Origin: Burkholderiales bacterium
Lineage (GTDB): Bacteria; Pseudomonadota; Gammaproteobacteria; Burkholderiales; UBA11063
DNA: 5,452 nt
NCBI GenBank assembly: GCA_026461645.1
Contig: JAPJMP010000025.1
Coordinates: 1-5,452, forward strand
Direction: 5' to 3'
In this document: positions 1-5,452 of the stretch, in pieces
Numbering within the stretch: the first letter of the stretch is position 1
How the letters are laid out: the number at the start of each line of letters is the position of its first letter
Notes under the pieces: model-generated
What the model saw: only the letters and a program-made list of their open reading frames with translations
Database searches by the model: none
Told to the model about the DNA's origin: nothing
Made by a program: the position numbers and the translations under genes

Positions 1-215
1 AGATGGTGATGGCAATAGGTGTGTCGTCAGTTGCAGCTTTTGATAGTGTGATTGCAACTTATTCAACAGTTTTCTTTCTTGAGACAGTGGGGATGGATGG
101 AATAGATTTTGGTAATATACAGTTGGTGTCAAAGCTGTGGGATGCTATCCTCGATCCCATCGTCGTAACTACTTTTATTATTACTGTTCTTATTATTACA
201 CGCAGTTATGCCTAA
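1..215 (+). pseudogene. N-terminal remnant of a GPH-family (MelB-like) sugar/cation symporter
   Basis: The frame from position 3 reads 70 residues and then stops at 213-215. Residues 5-55 resemble the first two transmembrane helices of glycoside-pentoside-hexuronide symporters: a hydrophobic helix with TYSTVFFLETVG (20-31), then FGNIQLVSKLWDAILDPIV (36-54). The WDAxxDP signature is the conserved inner-membrane loop motif of MelB-type carriers. Family members have about 440-500 residues and continue with a glycine and ten more helices; here the similarity ends at about residue 54 and is replaced by 16 unrelated residues, so the gene is truncated. The true start may be the ATG at position 3 or lie left of the window. 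Positions 1-160 are about 42% G+C and use codons such as CTC, CCC, GTC and TCG, unlike the AT-rich genes around it, which suggests transfer or rearrangement. The 3' part overlaps the minus-strand lipoprotein ORF. Family assignment is from motif recognition only; a short unrelated membrane protein is possible. Confidence 0.55.
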
Positions 216-284
216 ACTAATAAATATAAAATTTATTATTCCCAATAAAATTATAATTATACGCATAATGGCATTTGACTTCAT
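129..284 (-). CDS. Small putative lipoprotein (51 aa)
   Basis: ATG at 284-282, TGA at 131-129. The protein starts with a short N-region containing K2 and R8, then a strongly hydrophobic stretch (I9-L24) and a lipobox I26-T27-A28-C29, so it is predicted to be cleaved before C29 by signal peptidase II and lipidated. What follows is a 23-residue polar tail, rich in Asn, Lys and Ser (30-39) and then acidic (D41, D42, E45, D46). Support for expression: a purine-rich Shine-Dalgarno sequence ending 6-9 bases before the ATG and a near-consensus promoter just upstream. An in-frame ATG at 266-264 (M7) also gives a good signal peptide but lacks a ribosome-binding site. The codons for about residues 41-51 are antisense to the conserved WDAILDP motif of the transporter remnant, so the C-terminus may be an artefact of a junction that truncated a longer lipoprotein. 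I recognise no family and propose no function. Small size and the in-phase antisense overlap keep confidence moderate. Confidence 0.5.
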   Translation of the reverse strand: MKSNAIMRIIIILLGIINFIFISLGITACNNKNSNNKSSYDDGIEDSIPQL

Positions 285-301
285 ATTTGACCCCCTCAAA
301 T
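285..301 (-). promoter_or_regulatory. Ribosome-binding site inside a small hairpin
   Basis: On the minus strand this reads ATTTGA, then GGGGG, then TCAAAT, directly before the ATG at 284. The purine run GAGGGGG (297-291) serves as the Shine-Dalgarno sequence for the small lipoprotein and fixes its start. The flanking 6-base arms are perfectly complementary and would place the run of five G in the loop. The stem is AT-rich and weak, so it may be marginally stable. The match to an SD sequence is direct; a regulatory role is inference. Confidence 0.5.
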
Positions 302-311
302 TGAATTCAAT

Positions 312-340
312 AATATAACAAAATAATTAATTTTTGTCAA
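312..340 (-). promoter_or_regulatory. Sigma-70-type promoter for the small lipoprotein gene
   Basis: The minus strand has a perfect -35 box TTGACA (340-335), a 17-base spacer (334-318) and a -10 box TATATT (317-312, five of six consensus bases). The predicted start is near 305, within the 10-base palindrome TTGAATTCAA (301-310), giving a leader of about 20 bases before the ATG at 284. No other minus-strand gene begins here. AT-rich DNA yields -10 boxes by chance, but the exact -35 and ideal spacing make this the best promoter in the window. Confidence 0.65.
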
Positions 341-370
341 TAGTAGATGTAATCTTATATCAAGTTAAAA

Positions 371-1387
371 TTAATGGGTTATGACTGAAGTAAACTCATT
401 TTCAAAATCTTCCTTGCTTGTTAAGCTATAACAAATGATGGACGGATATCCATTTTTTCTATCATATATCATTCTTCCATTATCATGACTATTTGAATTG
501 GAAATAATGTTAATTTTATCTGTTTGACAATTAGCAAGTTCTGGATGCAACATAATTACAGCAGCCATAGGATCCCAAAACTCCCATTTTTTGCTGATTA
601 AAAATTTATATTCAACATTTAAAATGCCATAAACAAACTTACTTGCAGGAATATTCAAGTGTTGACCCAATTTATTATATATTTTAGTATCAAATATTGC
701 CAAACGTGTTATATCTAAAGGAATAATTGTTATTGGAATAAGAGTTTTTAATACATCCTTGTAAGCTACTGGATCAATATAAATATTCCATTCAGAATAT
801 TTATATATTCCTCGTGAATCAAAAGCATTGATATTGCCCAAAACCTTTAGCGCTCCCCCCATACTATAAATATGCTTAACTTTTTTAATAACATCTGAAT
901 GTGTATCAAATAAAAGTGCTAAATTAGTTTGTGGTGCAAGCGATAAAATATTAACTGGTCTTGATTCATTAATTAAAGTACGATATAACTGCTCTACGGC
1001 ATCATATTTAATCTGTACTTTTACATAGGGTAAATTATATCCAGCATGCTTATCCATATCATCAATTATCGATTTAGGAAAACTATTGTTACCAACTAAA
1101 GGTTTAGATGGTCCACATGCAATTGGAATTGAATAATTAGCAAATGTATTAATAATTCGGGCTAAATTTTCAGTGGCATATTTACAGCTTGAATTACTAT
1201 CTGCAACAATAGATATAAAAGGAATATGTATGCTTTTATGTAGCAAAATGTAAGTAATAGCCATCGAATCATCAATACCCATATCAGTATCAATTATTAA
1301 ATCTGTTTGGTCAATTGCATTAATTGATGAGGCGGCAAAACCATTTGAAAAATTAAGCATTAGTATCAGAAGTATATATTTCAACAT
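371..1387 (-). CDS. Exported nucleoside hydrolase, IAG-like (purine-preferring)
   Basis: Predicted to cleave the N-glycosidic bond of ribonucleosides to free base and ribose, probably in the periplasm as purine scavenging. It has 338 residues: a Sec signal peptide (K3, hydrophobic 5-13, cleavage likely after A18 or A19) and a mature part of about 320 residues, normal for the family. Calcium- and ribose-binding motifs are intact: D33-T-D35-xxx-D39-D40 (the family DxDxxxDD), T154 in APQTNLA, MGGA (176-179) with N185, E199-W-N201-xxx-D205-P, PLDITR (223-228), and W271-D272-P. Pyrimidine/inosine-uridine enzymes have His before the last Asp; Trp there is typical of Trypanosoma IAG hydrolases (W260, which stacks on the purine), as is EWNIY. 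The region of the second stacking Trp (FPK-x-W) is FPKSI here, with I107 instead. N65 or D63 would fill the general-base region. The start is ATG at 1387-1385 with only a weak upstream GAG. It lies 34 bases after recD; it may be read from recD or from its own promoter. Hydrolase family is secure; purine preference is inferred. Confidence 0.9.
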   Translation of the reverse strand: MLKYILLILMLNFSNGFAASSINAIDQTDLIIDTDMGIDDSMAITYILLHKSIHIPFISIVADSNSSCKYATENLARIINTFANYSIPIACGPSKPLVGNNSFPKSIIDDMDKHAGYNLPYVKVQIKYDAVEQLYRTLINESRPVNILSLAPQTNLALLFDTHSDVIKKVKHIYSMGGALKVLGNINAFDSRGIYKYSEWNIYIDPVAYKDVLKTLIPITIIPLDITRLAIFDTKIYNKLGQHLNIPASKFVYGILNVEYKFLISKKWEFWDPMAAVIMLHPELANCQTDKINIISNSNSHDNGRMIYDRKNGYPSIICYSLTSKEDFENEFTSVITH

Positions 1388-1420
1388 TAGTTATACTCAT
1401 TCGCATAATATATTTAATCA

Positions 1421-1449
1421 ATTATAAAGCACGCCAATTTTCAAGTAAA
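1421..1449 (-). promoter_or_regulatory. Candidate promoter for the nucleoside hydrolase gene
   Basis: On the minus strand a perfect -10 box TATAAT (1426-1421) lies 17 bases downstream of TTTACT (1449-1444), which matches four of six -35 positions. It overlaps the last codons and the stop of recD. The predicted start near 1414 would leave a leader of about 27 bases. This would let the hydrolase be expressed apart from recBD. Chance occurrence in AT-rich DNA is a real alternative. Confidence 0.4.
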
Positions 1450-3167
1450 CCGGTATTGCGTTTGGTAATGTTTTTTGAGGCTTCAAGTACAACTGATTGA
1501 TCAGCAAAAATAGTTACTGATTTTTTAGCCCTAGTAACAGCAGTATAGAGCAATTCACGACTACACATTTCATTATTAGTATTTATGCTATATAGTAAAA
1601 CATTAACATTTTCATACTCAGAGCCTTGTGATTTATGTATGGTTAGTGCATAAGCAAGATTAAACCTGGGTAATATTTCTGGAATAAATTCCTTACCATC
1701 ACTAAATATAATAATTACCTTATCATCTTTAATAATGCAAATGCCAATATCACCATTAAATAATCCTAGCGTATAATCATTTTCTAAAATAATAATTGGT
1801 CGACCAGTATACCATTTATTTACACAATTAATTTTTTGTTTAACTAATTTATCAATATACTGATTTAAACTATCACAACCAAGTGGTCCAATATTAGTTA
1901 AGCATAAAGTTATTTGTTTAGAAAATAATGAAAACACTTCATCAATAATAGCTTCCTTAGTATTGGAATTAGTTGAAACAATATAATTTATATAATTGAT
2001 AAATGATGTAGATTGTTCAAACATATAACTTAAATAATCTTTTAGATTGGGTCTTAATAATTTTATATCATTAACTTTGGTTAAAGAATCTATCATTGTC
2101 TTGACATCTGATTGTAAAATTGCTTTAGCAAATACCCCAATGTCACCTGAATTTCTTTTACTAATAGTTAGTTCTGAAATATTATTATTTTGGCTATAAA
2201 CATTCATTCTTAAAATATTAATCATAGTTGCAAAAACAAAGCCTTCTTCAACTGAAGACAGTTGGTTTTTATCACCCAAAAATATTACATGTTTAATCGT
2301 ATTACAATTAATAGCTTCTACTAACTTACTAAACAAAGGCAACCCAATCATTGATGATTCATCAACAATCAACACATCAATATCCAACTGCTTAGTTTTA
2401 TTATGTTTAAAATAAATGTTGTTTTTAATTGCTCCTAACAATTTATGGATAGTTGAGAAGTTTCCTCCATCTTGAATAAATTGATTAATTTTAGTCGAAT
2501 TTATTGGAATATTCATACTAGTAAAAAAGTTAATACTACTTTGCAATGATTCCTTAACTCTAGTAGCAGCACGTCCCGTTGGTGCACAAATTCTAATTTG
2601 GCAATTTTCACCATAAACCTTATAAAACAGCCATAGAAGTAAAATTACTGTTGTAGTTTTACCGGTACCAGGACCTCCTGTGATAAAACTTAAGCGATTT
2701 TGACTGGTTGTATGTATCGCATTTAATTGATCAATATTAGGTAAATCAAATTGTTGAGAAAATTGTTTTAATTGCTCAAGCGCATCATTATTTTGTTGAG
2801 ATAGCGTATATGATTTAAATAAAAGCTTTAGTTGTTTAACTATATTTAATTCATAATGTAAATATCTATTAATGTATATTAAATTGTCTTGTGGCAAAAT
2901 CACAACGGCTTTTGCGGGAATAGTTGCTGCACAATTATAATTTGCAGCAATATTGGTTGTAATTAAAAACTCCAGCAGCTGAATCTTATTATCACTAATA
3001 TCACTAATTAAACTACAGCTATGACCATCAATTAAATCATATAAAAGTTTACTAATTACAAGCTCTAAGCATTGTATTTCTTGTTCTAGTTTAGAAGTAC
3101 TAACCGCTGCAACTAATTCCCGTGCTAACGGCAAAACATTTAAACTTAATATATCTTTTTTCAGCAC
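1422..3167 (-). CDS. recD: Exodeoxyribonuclease V alpha subunit (RecD), 5'-3' helicase
   Basis: RecD is the fast 5'-3' DNA helicase of RecBCD, which processes double-strand breaks in the cytoplasm. The 581-residue product is near the usual length (about 608 in E. coli). The N-terminal domain (about 1-145), which contacts RecC, contains DGHSC (47-51), like the GHxC motif of RecD. The SF1B motor motifs follow in order: Walker A GGPGTGKT (164-171), motif Ia APTGRAA (195-201), motif II VDESSM (268-273), motif III GDKNQL (298-303), a motif IV region around SKRN (336-339), NGDIG (471-475), motif V LTIHKSQGSEY (508-518) and motif VI YTAVTRAK (541-548). All catalytic residues appear intact. Start: GTG at 3167-3165. 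An in-frame TGA at 3179-3177 excludes upstream starts, and GAGA (3178-3175) seven bases before it is a weak ribosome-binding site. It follows recB by 17 bases, so co-transcription and probably translational coupling are expected. The linked recB excludes the stand-alone RecD2 type. Confidence 0.96.
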   Translation of the reverse strand: MLKKDILSLNVLPLARELVAAVSTSKLEQEIQCLELVISKLLYDLIDGHSCSLISDISDNKIQLLEFLITTNIAANYNCAATIPAKAVVILPQDNLIYINRYLHYELNIVKQLKLLFKSYTLSQQNNDALEQLKQFSQQFDLPNIDQLNAIHTTSQNRLSFITGGPGTGKTTTVILLLWLFYKVYGENCQIRICAPTGRAATRVKESLQSSINFFTSMNIPINSTKINQFIQDGGNFSTIHKLLGAIKNNIYFKHNKTKQLDIDVLIVDESSMIGLPLFSKLVEAINCNTIKHVIFLGDKNQLSSVEEGFVFATMINILRMNVYSQNNNISELTISKRNSGDIGVFAKAILQSDVKTMIDSLTKVNDIKLLRPNLKDYLSYMFEQSTSFINYINYIVSTNSNTKEAIIDEVFSLFSKQITLCLTNIGPLGCDSLNQYIDKLVKQKINCVNKWYTGRPIIILENDYTLGLFNGDIGICIIKDDKVIIIFSDGKEFIPEILPRFNLAYALTIHKSQGSEYENVNVLLYSINTNNEMCSRELLYTAVTRAKKSVTIFADQSVVLEASKNITKRNTGLLENWRAL

Positions 3168-3174
3168 AATAACA

Positions 3175-3178
3175 TCTC
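3175..3178 (-). promoter_or_regulatory. Weak Shine-Dalgarno site of recD
   Basis: GAGA on the minus strand lies seven bases before the GTG start of recD, within the 17-base recB-recD gap. It decides the start because an in-frame stop lies just upstream and the nearby ATG at 3175-3173 is out of frame and ends after four codons. A weak site plus a GTG start suggests low or coupled translation, in keeping with the low copy number known for RecBCD. Confidence 0.45.
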
Positions 3179-3184
3179 ACTGTA

Positions 3185-5452
3185 TTACTTTAAAATATGA
3201 TCAATTTGTTTAATTAATTCACTACATTGTTCATCAATAAAAATTCCATCACCACTACTTGGATTATCTGTAAAAACTGCTCTAACATAGAAATAAATAG
3301 CACCACCAATCAAATTAGAGGCATCACTTAAATCTAAACGAAATTCAAGATATCTTTTAAGTGCAACTAAATATATAATATATTGAATATAATAGTGATG
3401 TTCCGCCATTGAGTTGATTATTGAATTATTGGTATCGTTTATAGTACTTGGCGCACTATAGTCATTTAGTTTATTAGTTTTATAATCTAAAACCCAATAT
3501 TTACCATTATATTCAAACATTAAATCAATGAATCCAACTAAAAATCCTGGCGCAATTTTATCTAAGGTTTGAACCGCATGAGTAAATTTGTGCTCTTGCC
3601 CAAAATAATTCTTGATAATTGTATAAAACTGTTGTTTAAATATCGTCTCATTTGTGATGGTTAGATTAAACTCTAATTCATGTATATACTGTTTTAAATC
3701 TTTTAAACAAATATTTTCTACAATAGGATAACTAAAGCTTAATTCAATCATTTCAGTTAATTCTTTTTTATGTTTATCCGTTAAATTTATAATATTACTT
3801 TTTGCCAAAATATTTTCAAGTTTTTCTTGATTAAGCGGATAACATTCACATAACTCATGAAACAATACTCCAAATTGTGCGCCATAAATATTACTATCAC
3901 TTAGAATTGAATACTTATATTTAACTACTGAAGTAATAATTGCATCTTCATTGTCACTAAAATGATCTGCAAATGAATATGGTTTATAAGTTAGTGATGA
4001 GTAACTTTGTTTTATAAATGCAGGTTTATAATTAAAGTTTGCATTAACTGTCAAAAGGGTATTTAATTTAGTTTCCTTACTCCTACTAATAAATTTTAAT
4101 TTAGATAAATCTTGCAATTTTAATTGCTCTCGTTGGTAAGCAATTAAAGACGGCATTAATTGTGGCTGCTTAACTGCCAGCATTGGCTGCAATGTAAAAA
4201 ATTCATGGTAGTTAAACAGAGGATGACCAGTATAGGTGGTATCATTTTTATTATAGCCAAATAATTCGACAATTTTATCAGTCTTACTACTATCTGAATA
4301 TTTTAAACCTTTTGCGCTATATTTAGGTTGTTTTAAATAAATATATAGTCTAGATTTAGCCCGCGTTAGTGCCACATAATTGAGCCGGCTAGTTTCAAAA
4401 TCTTCCTCTTCAAAATATATCATGCGATTATTTTCATTAATAATACTCGAAATTCGCGCATTATCAACAATATAACTACCAAATTCAACCTTGGCTTTAG
4501 TACGTTTTTTAGCAATTGATTTAAAATAAGGACAAAATAATATTTCATATTCTAAACCTTTAGCCTTATGTTGAGTAGTTACCGTAATTTGTTCATCATC
4601 ATTATCTAATCTTAATACCATTTCATTATCCAGCGTTTGTTCAACTGCTAAATTATCTAAAGCATTATCAATTTTTTGTTTAAACCATAATAAAAAATCT
4701 GCAATATTACTTGAGGTATTTTGGCTAAGTAATTCAGACAATTGAATTAAATTAGCTAATTCGCGATTATTAAAGTAATAGCTGGTGCCATGTAAATTCC
4801 GCTGTTGCAAATTTTTAATAACCGCATAGATTAATGACACAATACCATTTTTTTGCCAGATTTCATAATAGTTAAAAAAATCTTCTTGTAATCTCTGTAT
4901 TGTTGGATTAACATCACTATTATTGATTATATCTGCAAGTGGAATATTAAATAGTTTGCAGGTTATAGCTTGTATAAATAAGTTTCTATTGGTTAAATTA
5001 TTTAAAGATTTTAAGAATATATACAAATCATTTGCCGTAGTAGTAGCGTAAATACTAGTTAATTTTAAATCCGCGGCCTTTATTCCATATTTACGTAAAT
5101 AATTAATTATTTTCTTGCCTTCACTATTTCTAGCAACTAATATCGCAATTTTACCAATTAAACTTGGATCTACTTTGAGTAAGGAAAGAATTTCAAAGGT
5201 TAAATTTTTTAATAAGTTATTTTCTTTTTCTTTAGCCGTATTGCCATTTATTATTACTAATTGTACATCGTCACTATAAACCTTTGGATTAATTTGCAAC
5301 GCATGTAAATGTTCTTCAATTTGTTTAACTGTTGGAAGGATTAAACTTGGATTGTTAACTCCAGTTTTAATTGGATAATAATCAATATTAGCACCAAATA
5401 TGCTGCTATTGATATCCCTACCCTGATTTTTTAGTAAAAATATTTGATTTAT
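3185..5452 (-). CDS. recB: Exodeoxyribonuclease V beta subunit (RecB), 3' part, incomplete at window edge
   Basis: RecB is the 3'-5' helicase and the nuclease of RecBCD. The frame is open from the right edge, giving 755 residues (numbered from the edge codon); the N-terminal part with Walker A and motifs Ia-III is outside the window. A TTG at 5299 lies mid-frame and is not a start. Residues 1-60, including IDYYPIKTG, match the RecB segment after the motif III/NWRS region. Motor domain 2B/2A follows, with motif V VTTQHKAKGLEY (291-302) and motif VI RLNYVALTRAK (356-366). After a variable linker comes the PD-(D/E)xK nuclease domain: GVLFHELCE with H532, GFIDLMF with D643, VLDYKTN with D656 and K658, and the YIQYIIYLVAL segment with Q690 and Y694. 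These match the E. coli catalytic set (H956, D1067, D1080, K1082), so nuclease activity is expected to be retained. The gene ends with TAA 17 bases before recD. The recD neighbour and the RecB-type nuclease ending separate it from AddA. Confidence 0.95.
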   Translation of the reverse strand: MNQIFLLKNQGRDINSSIFGANIDYYPIKTGVNNPSLILPTVKQIEEHLHALQINPKVYSDDVQLVIINGNTAKEKENNLLKNLTFEILSLLKVDPSLIGKIAILVARNSEGKKIINYLRKYGIKAADLKLTSIYATTTANDLYIFLKSLNNLTNRNLFIQAITCKLFNIPLADIINNSDVNPTIQRLQEDFFNYYEIWQKNGIVSLIYAVIKNLQQRNLHGTSYYFNNRELANLIQLSELLSQNTSSNIADFLLWFKQKIDNALDNLAVEQTLDNEMVLRLDNDDEQITVTTQHKAKGLEYEILFCPYFKSIAKKRTKAKVEFGSYIVDNARISSIINENNRMIYFEEEDFETSRLNYVALTRAKSRLYIYLKQPKYSAKGLKYSDSSKTDKIVELFGYNKNDTTYTGHPLFNYHEFFTLQPMLAVKQPQLMPSLIAYQREQLKLQDLSKLKFISRSKETKLNTLLTVNANFNYKPAFIKQSYSSLTYKPYSFADHFSDNEDAIITSVVKYKYSILSDSNIYGAQFGVLFHELCECYPLNQEKLENILAKSNIINLTDKHKKELTEMIELSFSYPIVENICLKDLKQYIHELEFNLTITNETIFKQQFYTIIKNYFGQEHKFTHAVQTLDKIAPGFLVGFIDLMFEYNGKYWVLDYKTNKLNDYSAPSTINDTNNSIINSMAEHHYYIQYIIYLVALKRYLEFRLDLSDASNLIGGAIYFYVRAVFTDNPSSGDGIFIDEQCSELIKQIDHILK

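Noticed and set aside
273..291. Direct repeat ATTTGAC at 273-279 and 285-291 with a run of C, recalling the repeated terminal motifs of some insertion sequences.
   Set aside because: The copies are only seven bases, there is no matching partner end, target duplication or transposase in the window, and the sequence is better explained as the SD region and first codons of the small lipoprotein gene.
216..370. Rho-independent terminator after the nucleoside hydrolase gene.
   Set aside because: No GC-rich stem followed by a T run is visible on the minus strand between 370 and 341; the short stem at 285-301 has a weak AT stem and is followed by a start codon.
855..860. C6 homopolymer inside the nucleoside hydrolase gene, a possible phase-variation tract.
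   Set aside because: It encodes the conserved glycines of the MGGA motif in an intact frame and six bases is too short to suggest programmed slippage.
371..3167. A functional link between RecD and the nucleoside hydrolase, such as a defence or nucleotide-recycling system.
   Set aside because: The hydrolase has a signal peptide and should act outside the cytoplasm, while RecBCD is cytoplasmic; adjacency and strand are the only evidence.
3173..3175. ATG upstream of the GTG as an alternative recD start.
   Set aside because: It is in a different frame and reaches TGA after four codons; the RecD frame has a stop at 3179-3177, leaving GTG at 3167 as the plausible start.
5297..5299. TTG as the start of a separate 704-residue protein.
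   Set aside because: The same frame continues upstream without a stop to the window edge, and those 51 extra codons resemble RecB, so it is an internal leucine codon.

Overview
The window is AT-rich (roughly 30% G+C over most of its length). Its main content is a leftward (minus-strand) block: the 3' part of recB, then recD, then an exported nucleoside hydrolase, then a very small putative lipoprotein gene that is easily missed. The RecB/RecD pair points to a bacterium using the RecBCD pathway rather than AddAB. With the low G+C and the residues seen, a low-GC gammaproteobacterium is the likeliest source, perhaps Francisella-like or another host-associated lineage. That placement is inference; there is no rRNA or other taxonomic marker here.

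Layout from right to left, the direction of transcription. Positions 5452-3185 encode the last 755 residues of RecB; the frame is open to the window edge. They contain helicase motifs V and VI and a complete C-terminal nuclease domain. After a 17-base gap comes recD (3167-1422, GTG start), with all the expected SF1B helicase motifs. A 34-base gap then leads to a nucleoside hydrolase gene (1387-371) whose product has a Sec signal peptide and a tryptophan before the last calcium-binding aspartate, as in purine-specific inosine-adenosine-guanosine hydrolases. A candidate promoter for it lies across the recD stop codon. Downstream, a near-consensus minus-strand promoter (340-312) precedes a purine-rich ribosome-binding site held in the loop of a small hairpin, and a 51-codon ORF (284-129) with a signal sequence and lipobox.

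The first ~165 bases read rightward as the N-terminal two-helix region of a GPH-family (MelB-like) sugar/cation symporter. It ends abruptly after the conserved WDAxxDP motif and is much richer in G+C (about 42%) than the next 200 bases (about 22%). The lipoprotein ORF runs antisense into this remnant. The simplest reading is a rearrangement junction near 160-175 where a truncated transporter gene meets the 5' part of a lipoprotein gene.

RecB and RecD act together in the RecBCD helicase-nuclease, which processes double-strand DNA ends. The nucleoside hydrolase probably scavenges purines in the periplasm and has no evident functional link to RecBCD. I found no CRISPR array, tRNA, rRNA, intact insertion sequence or convincing terminator, and nothing that clearly forms a new multi-gene system. 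The points most worth following up are the small lipoprotein locus with its junction and the altered active site of the hydrolase.
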